From Chloroflexota bacterium (GTDB taxonomy: Bacteria; Chloroflexota; UBA6077; JACCZL01): a stretch of DNA of 64,000 nucleotides. The stretch is taken from positions 16,135-80,134 of the forward strand of contig JADZEM010000223.1 of the NCBI GenBank assembly GCA_020850535.1, given 5' to 3'. The translations under genes were made by a program, and so were the position numbers. The notes below the pieces were generated by a model. It did not search any database, had not been told where the DNA came from, and saw nothing but the letters and a program-made list of their open reading frames with translations. Within the stretch, counting starts at the first letter, position 1. Each line of letters begins with the position of its first letter. This document shows positions 17,228 to 26,551 of this stretch, in pieces.

Positions 17228-19690
17228 GTGAGGCTTTCTTCCGCTCGCAGTCAATCAGCTTCTCGCTGGTGGCGCATCATCTCGGTCATGTTCAGCGTCC
17301 TGGTTGCAGGCGCGGGCACGATCGGCAGTGTGACCGCTACCCCGGGCGTTGCCGTCGCAGCCGCGAGCTGGGATGGCGTCCCGAGTGTGTCGGCGGACTA
17401 CTCGCGTGACGTTGAGTCGTGGTGGGCGGATCACCCCTTCAACCCCGATTCGGCCAACTACGCGCCGTCGATCGCCTCGCCGTCGAATCAGGTCAACGTC
17501 CGGACGCAGTTCAACGGCAGTATCAACTCGGCTATCAACTCGCTGCCGGCCAGCGGCGGCACGCTGTACCTGCCGGCGGGTACCTACACCGGCGGCTTCA
17601 GTCTGATCGGCAAGAGTCACGTCCACTTCATCGGCGAGCCCGGCACCATCATCCGGGGCAGCGGCCAGAACTACGTGCTTGGCTGCTCGATGGCCGGGGA
17701 CTATGCCACCTTCTCCTCGAAGGTCAAGGAGCGCGACCCGGCGGCCCTCGTCTGTGCCACCACCGGGCGGATCCAGGACGTCTACTTCAAGAACATCACG
17801 TTTGATGGCTCGGGCTCTGGCCTGGTCGGCGTCTACCTGGCGGCTGCGCGCGATGTCGTCTTCGACAACGTGACCCTCCAGAACTACTACGATCCGAAGA
17901 GCAGCCATCGCGGCCTGATCACCGGCAACGCCCTGCTCGACAACGTCTGGGTCCGCGACTCGAAGTTCGTGGGCAGCGAGCGGTACGCGCTCTACCTGGA
18001 CGGCCTGCATGGCGGTGGCGTCATCAACTCGACCGTCGAGGCCGGCTTCAGCGGCGGCGGCTTCCTCTTCCTGACGAACGACGACTTCTCCCGTGACATC
18101 AACGGCAATGGCCGCATCGACCTCCCCGAGCAGCGCACCGCCCAGCAGGTGGTGGTCTACGGCAACACGTTCAAGGGCAGCACCTACGATCTGGTGAGCG
18201 CCACCGGCCGCGAGATCCTGGTGACGAAGAACACGGCCACTGGCGTCAACGCCGTGGTCGCGAACTTCCAGTCCAAGAGCTCGCACATCGACGGCAACCT
18301 CGTCTACGAGTATTTCGGTAACCGTGTCGTCGCCAACAAGATCTACCAGGCGCGGAACCTGATCGAGATCGCCGCCTCGGTGACCTGCCCGATGGGCAGT
18401 AACTGCGCGCGTGTCGGCCAGTACCAGGCCCGCGACAACGATATCGCCCGCAACTCGACCTGGGCCGGCCCGGCCAAGGTCATCAACACCACCTACGGGA
18501 CTGTCGAGGGTCCGAGCGTCGAGAGCAACAACTGTGTCGGCTCCAACTGCTCGAGTGGCGCGACGCCCGCGCCGACCAGCACGTCAGCCCCGACGAACAC
18601 GCCGGCCCCCACAAACACGCCGGCCCCCACGAGCACTCCAGCCCCGACCAGCACGACAGCTCCCGCACCCACCAACACACCGGTGCCCACCAGCACACCG
18701 GTCACGCCGCCCCCGACGGCCACCGCTGCCCCCGCCTCGCCGCCCGCGAGTGGCACAGACCTCGTCACGAACGGCTCGTTTGACGCGGCGACCTCCGGCT
18801 ACCCGACCGGCTGGCGCGCACGCGCCAACGCCGCCTGGGACGGATCCACCAAGCGCTCTGGTGCCGGCTCGATCAAGATCAGTGGCCCGGCGGCCTCGAC
18901 CTACTCGGATCAGAGCCTGCGGCTCCAGCCGAACACCACGTACGCCGTCAGCTACTGGGTCAAGGCGCAGGGCGTCACTGGCTCGGGCATCAGCGTGCGC
19001 TACGCCCAGACCAGCCCATCCACCTACATCCTTCGCCAGGGAGACAGGGTCACCGGCTCGCAGGGCTGGAAGCAGCAGACCTTCACGTTCACCACGCCGG
19101 CCAACTACGGCGATGGCCGCCTGGATGTGGTCTGGGACATCACCGGCGGGCAGGCCTGGATCGACGATCTGACGCTCGTCGCTGGCTCCACGCCGATTGC
19201 CGATGCGCCGTCGAGCGACGCCCCCGTCACCGGAACGCCCTCGCCGACGAACCTGCTGGTGAACGGTGCGCTTGACGATGCCACCGACGGCTACCCGACG
19301 GGCTGGCGGCCGCGCTCGATGGCGGCCTGGGACGGCGCAGTCAAGCACGGTGGCGCTGGCTCCATCAAGATCAGCGGCCCGACCGCGTCGATCTACTCGG
19401 ACCAGTCCGTCAGGCTGAAGGCTGGTACGGCCTACACTGTCCGCTTCTGGGTCAAGACGGACAACGTCACCGGCCCCGGGGTCGGCATGCGCTTCGCCCA
19501 GTTGAGCCCGACGTCGTACACCGTCGCGCAGAGCGACCGCACGACGGGCACCCAGGCCTGGACGCAGAAGAGCTTCACCTTCAGCACGCCCGCCAACCAC
19601 ACGGACGGTCGCATCGACCTGCAGTGGGAGCTGACCGGCGGGCAGGCCTGGATCGACGATGTCGAGCTGGTCGAGGAGAGCGGCAGCTAA
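17228..19690 (+). CDS. Secreted beta-helix protein with two C-terminal carbohydrate-binding modules
   Basis: 820 residues from a GTG preceded by GAGAGGA. Signal peptide (about 1-45), then the family signature DYSRDVESWWADHPFNPDS (about 57-75) and a right-handed beta-helix of pectate-lyase type to about 440. A calcium-like loop DINGNGRID sits inside it after LFLTNDDFSR. A Thr/Pro/Ala linker (444-511) leads to two homologous modules (about 512-659 and 675-820) of CBM4/9-like type, each starting L(V/L)TNG.F or similar and ending AWIDD. It lacks the barrel found in two paralogues. Probably binds or cleaves a surface polysaccharide; no catalytic site identified. Confidence 0.85.
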   Translation: MRLSSARSQSASRWWRIISVMFSVLVAGAGTIGSVTATPGVAVAAASWDGVPSVSADYSRDVESWWADHPFNPDSANYAPSIASPSNQVNVRTQFNGSINSAINSLPASGGTLYLPAGTYTGGFSLIGKSHVHFIGEPGTIIRGSGQNYVLGCSMAGDYATFSSKVKERDPAALVCATTGRIQDVYFKNITFDGSGSGLVGVYLAAARDVVFDNVTLQNYYDPKSSHRGLITGNALLDNVWVRDSKFVGSERYALYLDGLHGGGVINSTVEAGFSGGGFLFLTNDDFSRDINGNGRIDLPEQRTAQQVVVYGNTFKGSTYDLVSATGREILVTKNTATGVNAVVANFQSKSSHIDGNLVYEYFGNRVVANKIYQARNLIEIAASVTCPMGSNCARVGQYQARDNDIARNSTWAGPAKVINTTYGTVEGPSVESNNCVGSNCSSGATPAPTSTSAPTNTPAPTNTPAPTSTPAPTSTTAPAPTNTPVPTSTPVTPPPTATAAPASPPASGTDLVTNGSFDAATSGYPTGWRARANAAWDGSTKRSGAGSIKISGPAASTYSDQSLRLQPNTTYAVSYWVKAQGVTGSGISVRYAQTSPSTYILRQGDRVTGSQGWKQQTFTFTTPANYGDGRLDVVWDITGGQAWIDDLTLVAGSTPIADAPSSDAPVTGTPSPTNLLVNGALDDATDGYPTGWRPRSMAAWDGAVKHGGAGSIKISGPTASIYSDQSVRLKAGTAYTVRFWVKTDNVTGPGVGMRFAQLSPTSYTVAQSDRTTGTQAWTQKSFTFSTPANHTDGRIDLQWELTGGQAWIDDVELVEESGS

Positions 19691-19802
19691 CGCTCAGCCA
19701 CACGGCCAGACACTACCCCCTGCCGCGACCGCTCGATGGCGCGGCAGGGCGCCGATTTCACCGCTCGACTCGGTCAGATCGACGAATCGTGAGAATTCGG
19801 TG

Positions 19803-19847
19803 AAAAACCCCTGCGAGCATCCACCTGGATGTTCGCAGGGGTTTTTT
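19803..19847 (+). terminator. Rho-independent terminator after the 820-residue gene
   Basis: An A-run, a long stem (ACCCCTGCGAGCATCC with GGATGTTCGCAGGGGT, one G-T pair) and six T's. It lies 110 bases after the beta-helix gene. The rest of the gap to 20117 is relatively A+T-rich and probably contains the promoter of the next gene, though no boxes were assigned. Confidence 0.9.
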
Positions 19848-20117
19848 GTCACGTTGCAGATGTGCCACGAATCTGTGTCAGTTACCTGGATCATTGCCCC
19901 CAGATGGGCCATCCTGGCCCCACATCCGCAGGATCGAGCATCTCGCACGGTGAGGATCGATCATTGCTATGCGTACGTCATTCTCAGGACGCTCCTGCAA
20001 ATCGATGATGAACCTACAAAGAGAGTGTTGTCTCGACAGGACGTTTATCGATCTGCTTTATTTAGGCCGCGCTCCAATCCGTAACGTTTGCCATACTGGC
20101 AGGAGGATGCTGAGACG

Positions 20118-23100
20118 TTGCTTTCCCTATATCCCCGTAGTCCTGTGCGCGCAACGGCCCTGATCCTGCTGCTGTTCACGCTTTTTGGTTTCACTGGTAT
20201 CGCCCCTGGCAACCTGTCACTCACCGGCAGCGCGGACCCGGCGCTTGCTGCCGCCCCCTGGAACGGCGTCCCCCATATCACCGTTGACTACACCAAAGAC
20301 GTCGAGACCTGGTGGGCCTCCCATCCATTCAACCCTGAGTCTCCGGCCTACGCCCCCAACATCACCTCGCCCGCCAACCAGCTGAACGTCAGAACGCAGT
20401 ACGGCGGCAACATCCAGGCCGCCATCGACGCCCTGCCGGCCACGGGCGGCACCCTGTTCTTCCCAGCGGGCGCCTACAACGGCAACTTCCGGCTCGTCGG
20501 CAAGAGCAACATCCACTTCCGAGGCGAGACCGGCAGCGTCATCCGAGGGACCGGCCAGAACCGGATCGCCGGCTGCGCCCTGGCCGACGACTATTCGACG
20601 TTCGGCGCGTATATCCAGGCCCGCGTCCCAGAGGCCCTGCTCTGCGCCACCACCGGCCGCATCAAGAACCTCTACTTCAAGGATCTGGTCTTCGACGGCG
20701 GCGGCGTCGCGTCTGAGGCGTTCGACATGTCCGCCGCCATGGACATCGTCTTTGACAATATCGTCTTCCAGAACTTCAAGGATCCGGGCGTCGGCCATCC
20801 CGGCATCATCTCGGGCAACGCCGTTATCGATAACATCTGGGTCCGCAACTCGCGGTTTGTCGGGCAAGAGCAGTACGCCATGTACCTGGATGGTATCCAC
20901 GGTGGCGGCGTCATCAACTCGACCATCGAGAACGGCTTCTCGCGCAGTGCCTTCCTCTTCTTGACCAACGACGACTACTCTCGTGACTACGACGGCGACG
21001 GCACCATCGAGGTGCCCGAGCAGCGCATGTCACAGCATGTCGTGGTCTACGGCAACACCTTCGCTGGCGGCACCTACGACCTCGTCAGCGCCACCGGCCG
21101 CAACATCCTGATCATGGCGAACACCATCGCCGTGCCCGTGGTGACCGTCGCCAACTTCCAGTCGAAAAGCTCGGCGGTGGACGCGCGGCTGACCTACGAA
21201 TACTTCAGCAACCGGGTGGTCCGCAACTACTTCCGGTCGATCCACCAGTTCATCGAGATCTCGCCGCCGCCGCAGTGCCCCAAGGTCACGAACTGCGCCA
21301 AAATCGGCCAGTACCAGATCCGCGACAACGTGGTGGAGTCGGCGGCCAACTACGTGCGCCCGGCCACGGCCTCGACCTCGACCTACGGCACGGTCACTGG
21401 CCCGAACACCGTCAGCGGCAACTGCATCGCCGATCCGGCCTGCCGCGGCGTGGCCGGTGGCGGCGGCGCAACGCCGACCGCCACGCCCACCGGCAGCTCG
21501 ACGATCAGCCAGCGGTTCCCGCTCGGCCTCTTCGAGGATGCCAACATGACGGAAGGCCTGAACACGAAGTTCCAGACCCTCATCAACGATGCGAAGGCGA
21601 AGGGGCTCGACTCGGTCCTGTTCAACAACAACTACGTGGACCGCGACGAGCCGATGCTCTCGCTCTCGGACAGCCAGAACTTCAACGTCTATTTCGCGCC
21701 GCACCGCGAGTTGAACAGCGGATGGTTCTACGGCTCCGCGCCGTCCACCATCGAGGCGGCCCGCGCCCTGGCCTACCCCATCGTCGACCGGATCAAGGCC
21801 CACCCGAGCCTGCGCGGCTACAACCTCGTGGACGAGCCGGGCGTCGAGCACCAGGACAAGCTCACGCTGATGGTGCGCGCGTTCAAGGAGCGCGACGCCA
21901 CCCGCCCCTCGCTGCCGGTCCTGATCGGCCTGAACCGCGGAGACACGTTGTTCTCGGCCGCGCAGCCGGGCGTCTTCCTGGCGGACGTCTACCCGATGGG
22001 CAACGCGAACGCCCCGTGCAACTACACCATGACCGGCTTCGGCTACACCCAGGAGGATTTCTCCTCGTACATCCGCCGGCTGACCGCCAACAAGCCGGCC
22101 GGCACCCCGCTCTGGGTGATCCTCCAGACCCACAAGCACAGCGAGGGGCCGTCCTACGCCTTGCGCGTCCCGACGGCGCCGGAGCTTCGGGCGCAGCAGT
22201 GGATGGCCGTTGGCGAGGGGGCCACCGGGATCTTCTGGTTCGTGTACTCCACCCAGCAGGATTGGACCGGTCTCAAGGACTCGCCGGCCCTCTTCACGGA
22301 GGTCGGCAACCTCGCCAACCGGCTCGGGCCGCTCCGCACCACGCTGGTCGATACGGACCGCGTCGCCAACATCTTCACCGTCACCGGGCCGAACAGCCCG
22401 TACGTCAGCACGCTCAAGTCGAATGATGGCAGGCGGACGTTCGCGGTGGTCGTCAACAAGGGGACGTGCTCGGGCTCGGCCGGGCTGGCGGTCAGCTCGG
22501 GGATCGGCGGTACGCTCAAGGATCTGGAGACGGGTGCCGTCTTCGCCCAGGGCGCGCAGATCACCTTCGCGGCCGGGGATGGCAAGGTCTTCGAGCTGAT
22601 TCCGGATGGCTCGTCAACACCGGCGCCCACCACGACAGCAACCCGGACGCCGACCGCTCCGGCGGCGACGGCGACCCGCACGCCGACCGCCCCGGCCGGT
22701 GCGACGGCCACCCCCACTCGCACCCCGACCCGCACGCCAACGGCCCCGGCTGGCGCCACCGCGACGCCCGTGTCAACGCCGTCCAGCACCGGCAACCTCG
22801 TCAAGAACAGCTCGTTCGACACGCTGACGAGCGGCTACTCGACGGACTGGCGGCAGCGCAGTAACTCGTCATACGACCCTGGCATCAGCCACACCGGCCG
22901 AGGCTCGCTCCGACTGGCCTCGCCTGCCTCCAGCTCCTACGTCGATCAGGCGATAGCGTTGAAGCCGTCCACCACCTACGTGCTGCGCTTCTGGACTCGC
23001 ACGCTCGACGCCGTGGGCACTGGCGTGGCCGTCCGCTACGCCCAGACTGCCCCAGCCGCCCAGACGCTGATTCAGGCCGGCTACGTGAACGGCACGAAGG

Positions 23101-23669
23101 AGTGGAAGGAGCAGACGTACACGTTCACCACTCCGGCCAATCACGCCGGCGGGCGCATCGACGTCCAGTGGACCATGTCCAGCGGCGTGGCCTGGGTTGA
23201 CGATATCTCGCTCGAAGAGCTCAACCCGGCGGCCACCAACCTCGTCACCAATGGCACGTTCGATCAGGCCACCAGCGGCTTCCCGACCGCCTGGCGCGCC
23301 CGGCCGAACGCCGTCTGGACGAGCAACGTGGTCCGCACGGGGGCTGGCTCGTTCGAGGTTCGTGGGCCGGCGCCGGACGCCTACTCCGACCAGGCGATCA
23401 AGCTGCGCCCGAACACCTCGTACATCCTGACCTACTGGGTCCGCACCATGAACGCCACCGGGCCGGGCGTCTCGGTGCGCTACTCGCAGCTCTCCCCGAC
23501 GCCGCTGACGCTGGTGGTCTCGCCGGAGACGACGGGCAGCCGGGCCTGGACCCAGATCACCGTCCGATTCACCACGCCGGCGAACTACACCGATGGCCGC
23601 CTGGATATCCGCTGGAACCTGACCGGCGGCTACGCCTGGATCGACGATATGGCCCTCTTCGAGGACTGA
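20118..23669 (+). CDS. Secreted multidomain beta-helix / glycosidase-like / CBM protein
   Basis: About 1183 residues, the largest paralogue. The favoured start is a TTG at 20118 behind AGGAGG (20101-20106); an in-frame TTG at 20088 has no ribosome site. Order: signal peptide; DYTKDVETWWASHPFNPES and beta-helix (about 40-445, with loop DYDGDGTIE); short linker; glycosidase-like barrel (about 466-828, RFPLGLFEDANM, YNLVDEP, VGEGATGIFWFVYS); Thr/Pro linker; two CBM-like modules (892-1034, 1040-1183). The barrel matches that of the 845-residue protein at 3890-6427, where it precedes the beta-helix instead. Predicted extracellular glycan-active protein. Confidence 0.86.
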   Translation: MLSLYPRSPVRATALILLLFTLFGFTGIAPGNLSLTGSADPALAAAPWNGVPHITVDYTKDVETWWASHPFNPESPAYAPNITSPANQLNVRTQYGGNIQAAIDALPATGGTLFFPAGAYNGNFRLVGKSNIHFRGETGSVIRGTGQNRIAGCALADDYSTFGAYIQARVPEALLCATTGRIKNLYFKDLVFDGGGVASEAFDMSAAMDIVFDNIVFQNFKDPGVGHPGIISGNAVIDNIWVRNSRFVGQEQYAMYLDGIHGGGVINSTIENGFSRSAFLFLTNDDYSRDYDGDGTIEVPEQRMSQHVVVYGNTFAGGTYDLVSATGRNILIMANTIAVPVVTVANFQSKSSAVDARLTYEYFSNRVVRNYFRSIHQFIEISPPPQCPKVTNCAKIGQYQIRDNVVESAANYVRPATASTSTYGTVTGPNTVSGNCIADPACRGVAGGGGATPTATPTGSSTISQRFPLGLFEDANMTEGLNTKFQTLINDAKAKGLDSVLFNNNYVDRDEPMLSLSDSQNFNVYFAPHRELNSGWFYGSAPSTIEAARALAYPIVDRIKAHPSLRGYNLVDEPGVEHQDKLTLMVRAFKERDATRPSLPVLIGLNRGDTLFSAAQPGVFLADVYPMGNANAPCNYTMTGFGYTQEDFSSYIRRLTANKPAGTPLWVILQTHKHSEGPSYALRVPTAPELRAQQWMAVGEGATGIFWFVYSTQQDWTGLKDSPALFTEVGNLANRLGPLRTTLVDTDRVANIFTVTGPNSPYVSTLKSNDGRRTFAVVVNKGTCSGSAGLAVSSGIGGTLKDLETGAVFAQGAQITFAAGDGKVFELIPDGSSTPAPTTTATRTPTAPAATATRTPTAPAGATATPTRTPTRTPTAPAGATATPVSTPSSTGNLVKNSSFDTLTSGYSTDWRQRSNSSYDPGISHTGRGSLRLASPASSSYVDQAIALKPSTTYVLRFWTRTLDAVGTGVAVRYAQTAPAAQTLIQAGYVNGTKEWKEQTYTFTTPANHAGGRIDVQWTMSSGVAWVDDISLEELNPAATNLVTNGTFDQATSGFPTAWRARPNAVWTSNVVRTGAGSFEVRGPAPDAYSDQAIKLRPNTSYILTYWVRTMNATGPGVSVRYSQLSPTPLTLVVSPETTGSRAWTQITVRFTTPANYTDGRLDIRWNLTGGYAWIDDMALFED

Positions 23670-23709
23670 GCCGCGCTCGCCGCCCCCGTCGGCGCGGCAC
23701 GCTCATCAG

Positions 23710-23757
23710 AACGGCAATGCGACGCTCCCTCATATGAGGGAGCGTCGCATTGCCGTT
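23710..23757. repeat. 48-base perfect palindrome without loop
   Basis: Two 24-base halves are exact reverse complements with no spacer, centred on CTCAT|ATGAG between 23733 and 23734; the ends are AACGGC and GCCGTT. It starts 41 bases after the stop of the 1183-residue gene. It could act as a terminator hairpin, although no T-run follows, or as a protein-binding or recombination site. Confidence 0.85.
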
Positions 23758-24057
23758 ACCGCGCAGATGTGCGCCCGCCGCAGAATAGTGCGTAGGTGGT
23801 GGCGCTCGTGGCGGACATGGCAGCCGCGGGCAGACATGTCGCGGAGATGCGACATACCCCCCGTCACCTGCGCGGGCGTATCCCCGTTGGTCTAGGTAGG
23901 CGAGCGGCGTGAGGCGCGGGCAACCGAAGTGGTCCCGGGCGCGCTCGCAGATGAGCGTTCGTCGGGTCGAGACCGGGTCAGCGAGGCAGTCGTCTGCGCG
24001 CCGCTCCTCGATGGATGCCGCGCATGCGTGCTGATTTTCGCCGAGGACCGTCCGACC
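23758..24057. other. Gap between the palindrome and the next paralogue
   Basis: About 300 bases with no supported gene. An open frame extends the next gene upstream to 23929, but that part has no signal or family similarity. GAGGA (24042-24046) lies upstream of the ATG at 24058. No promoter boxes assigned. Confidence 0.5.
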
Positions 24058-25953
24058 ATGGCTCAGGCTGCCCCCGCTCCGAGACGCCGCCGGCAACAGC
24101 GACGGTGGCCGACACCGCTGCTGCGTGTCGCGCTGCTGGCCGTCCTGGTGCTCGGGCTGGCGGTCGGGCGCGGCGCGTGGGAGGGCGTCCAGACCGCCGA
24201 TGCGACCGTCTGCTCGCCCCGTCCGCCGGTCTCGGTGCGGATCGAGGCCAGTGGCGGCCGGCTGCACGCGACGGTCTCCGCCGGGGCCGGCAACCTCCGG
24301 CAGATGACCGTCCGCCCGAGCGTCAACGCGGCGGTTACCCTGAACGGGCGCACTGTGGACGGCAACGGCGAGACGACGACGCTGGCCACCGGCAGCGCCA
24401 CCAGTACGCTGACGGTCGTGCCGGTGCAGTGGGGGCAGCCCGTCACCGTGCCGATTGTCGTGACCGACGACTGTGGTCCGTGGACGACGTTTGTCGGGGG
24501 CGGCGCGGAGGCGTTCGGGCCGATGCCGCCGCCCCCGACGGCCACCGTCGCCGTTGCCACGCCGACAGCCACGGTCCCGATGGCGACCGCGACGACAACC
24601 GCAACGGCGACGCCGACCGGCGTTCCGTTGACGCCGACGCCCACCCGCACGCCGGCCCCGACGACGCCCACCGTCACCCCAACCCAGATCCCGATGCCCG
24701 CGCCGCCCGTCTCGAACCGGCCGGCCTGGAACGGCGTGCCACGCGTCTCGCTGGACTACACCCAGGATGCCGAGACGTGGTGGGCCGGCCACCCATTCAA
24801 TCCCGAGTCGTCGGGCTACGCGCCGGAGATCGCCTCACCAGGCTACGAGATCAACGTGCTGACCCAGTATGGCGGCAACATCCAGGCCGCCATCGACGCC
24901 CTGCCATCGTCCGGCGGCACGCTCATCTTCCCGGCGGGGGCCTACACGGGTGGCTTCCGGCTGGTGGGCCGGAGCCATGTCCACTTCCTGGGCGAGCCAG
25001 GGGCGATCGTCCAGGCGACGACCGAGAACATGATCCTGGGCTGTCCCGTGGCGGCGGACTACGCCGCCTTCGGGGCGCAGCTTCAGGCGCGCGCGCCGAG
25101 CGCCCTGGCCTGCGCCACGACGGACCGCATCCGCGACGTCTACATCAGGGGGTTGACGTTCGACGGGATGGGGACGGCGCTCCAGGGGCTCCAGCTGGCT
25201 GCCGCCCAGGATGTCGTCTTCGACGGGGTCACGCTGCAGAACTACGCCAACCCGGGCGATCATCACCGTGGGCTGGTCTCGGGGAACGCCTCGCTGGAGA
25301 ACGTCTGGTTCCGTGGCGTGCGGTTCGTCGGGCGGGAGCGCTACGCCCTCTACCTGGACGGCCTCCATGGCGGCGGCGTCATCGGCTCCGTAGTGGAGAA
25401 CGGCTTCAGCGGCGGCGCGCTGCTCTTCCTGACCAACGACGACTTCTCCCGCGACTACGACAGCAGCGGAACGGTGGAGCTGCCTGAGCAGCGGATGTCC
25501 CAGTACATCGCCGTGTACGGCAACACGTTCGCCGGCGGCACCTACGACGTGGTCAGCGCCACCGGCCGCGCCATGCTGGTCAAGAACAACCGGGTAGTAG
25601 GATCGCTGGTGACGCTCGCGAACTTCCAGTCGAAAAGCTCCTACATGGACAGCCGCCTGACCTACGACTATGACGGCAACCGCGTGATCGGCAATCGCGT
25701 GCGGCAGGCGCGGCAACTGGTCGAAGTCTCCGCGCCGCCCACCTGCCCGAAGACGGTCAACTGCGCGGCCATCGGGGCGTACCAGATCCGCGACAACGTG
25801 GTGGAGAGCGCCAGCACCTACCAGCAGCCGGTAAAGGAGGTCAGCACAGTGTTCGGGACGATCCACGGGCCAAACGTCATCTCGAACACCTGCGTCGGCG
25901 GCGTCTGCGCGGCGGGGGCCTCCACTGGAGCACGGGCAGAGCGCAACCCGTGA
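24058..25953 (+). CDS. Secreted/anchored protein with N-terminal Ig-like region and C-terminal beta-helix
   Basis: 631 residues. ATG at 24058 starts MAQAAPAPRRRRQQRRW, a basic head followed by a membrane/signal segment (about 21-40). A beta-rich region of about 100 residues (48-150) with two cysteines is followed by a Thr/Pro/Ala linker (158-220). Then come the family signature DYTQDAETWWAGHPFNPES and the beta-helix (221-621), with loop DYDSSGTVE. It has no barrel and no CBM, so the module order is reversed relative to the 820-residue paralogue. Last of the three plus-strand family members. Confidence 0.84.
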   Translation: MAQAAPAPRRRRQQRRWPTPLLRVALLAVLVLGLAVGRGAWEGVQTADATVCSPRPPVSVRIEASGGRLHATVSAGAGNLRQMTVRPSVNAAVTLNGRTVDGNGETTTLATGSATSTLTVVPVQWGQPVTVPIVVTDDCGPWTTFVGGGAEAFGPMPPPPTATVAVATPTATVPMATATTTATATPTGVPLTPTPTRTPAPTTPTVTPTQIPMPAPPVSNRPAWNGVPRVSLDYTQDAETWWAGHPFNPESSGYAPEIASPGYEINVLTQYGGNIQAAIDALPSSGGTLIFPAGAYTGGFRLVGRSHVHFLGEPGAIVQATTENMILGCPVAADYAAFGAQLQARAPSALACATTDRIRDVYIRGLTFDGMGTALQGLQLAAAQDVVFDGVTLQNYANPGDHHRGLVSGNASLENVWFRGVRFVGRERYALYLDGLHGGGVIGSVVENGFSGGALLFLTNDDFSRDYDSSGTVELPEQRMSQYIAVYGNTFAGGTYDVVSATGRAMLVKNNRVVGSLVTLANFQSKSSYMDSRLTYDYDGNRVIGNRVRQARQLVEVSAPPTCPKTVNCAAIGAYQIRDNVVESASTYQQPVKEVSTVFGTIHGPNVISNTCVGGVCAAGASTGARAERNP

Positions 25954-25968
25954 GGCGACTGTACGGCA

Positions 25969-25998
25969 TCGACGGATAGTACGGCTTTGCCGTATAAT
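25969..25998 (+). promoter_or_regulatory. Promoter of the marR-MFS operon, probably leaderless
   Basis: A -10 box TATAAT (25993-25998) lies 18 bases after a partial -35 (TCGACG, 25969-25974). The GTG start of the regulator is at 26006, so transcription would begin at or next to the start codon and leave no leader or ribosome site. Confidence 0.7.
25980..25994. promoter_or_regulatory. Palindromic operator overlapping the -10 box
   Basis: TACGGC-TTT-GCCGTA is a perfect inverted repeat with a 3-base centre whose right arm enters the -10 box; a further TACGGC half-site lies at 25962-25967. The position fits repression by the MarR-family protein encoded directly downstream. Confidence 0.6.
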
Positions 25999-26005
25999 CG
26001 GTGGT

Positions 26006-26551
26006 GTGCGAGACGACGAACGGCAGGCACGGTTTCGGAAGGCGTTCTGGCGGGCCTTCAGCGAGGCCGACTCGATCAGGTTGCGCCAGTGGGAGCGGTC
26101 CAGTGTGACGCTCCCACAGTTGCGGGTGCTCTACCACCTGCGACGGCGGCCCCACTCTACCACCGGCGAGCTGGCGAGGCGGCTCGGGATCACCGTCTCG
26201 ACCACCAGCGGGCTGGTCATCAAGCTGGTGGACCGTGGGCTGGTGGCGCGCGGCAGCCTCGCAGACGACCGGCGGCAGGCTCCCCTCAGCCTGACGGACG
26301 AGGGCGCGGCGCTGCTGGGCGAGCTGTCCGAGGAGGGGCGGGCGTTCCTGGCGCGGGTGGCGGACCGGCTCGGGGACGATCTCGACACGGTCACGGCGGC
26401 GCTGGAGCGGCTGGCCGAGGCCGGCCTGCTCGCCGACGAGGCGGAACGCGCCGACGAGGCGCCGCCCCGCTGCAAGCCGTCGCGCCGGCCACCGCGCGAT
26501 GCACCGGCCCCGGCCGGCGACACCACGGCTCGGGGAGGGTCATCCACATGA
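26006..26551 (+). CDS. MarR-family transcriptional regulator
   Basis: 181 residues with the MarR winged helix: LPQLRVLYHLRRRPHSTTGE, then the recognition region LARRLGITVSTTSGLVIKL, and a wing with the conserved DDRRQ motif (SLADDRRQAPLSLTDEG). A Pro/Ala/Arg-rich tail is unusual. Its stop overlaps the ATG of the MFS gene (ATGA, 26548-26551), which suggests it controls an efflux pump in response to a small ligand. The GTG start has no ribosome site but lies immediately after a promoter. Confidence 0.9.
   Translation: MRDDERQARFRKAFWRAFSEADSIRLRQWERSSVTLPQLRVLYHLRRRPHSTTGELARRLGITVSTTSGLVIKLVDRGLVARGSLADDRRQAPLSLTDEGAALLGELSEEGRAFLARVADRLGDDLDTVTAALERLAEAGLLADEAERADEAPPRCKPSRRPPRDAPAPAGDTTARGGSST

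Noticed and set aside
25987..26547. Long upstream extension of the MFS frame across the marR gene
   Set aside because: It is the out-of-frame shadow of marR; the ATG at 26548 begins the conserved MFS sequence and overlaps the marR stop.
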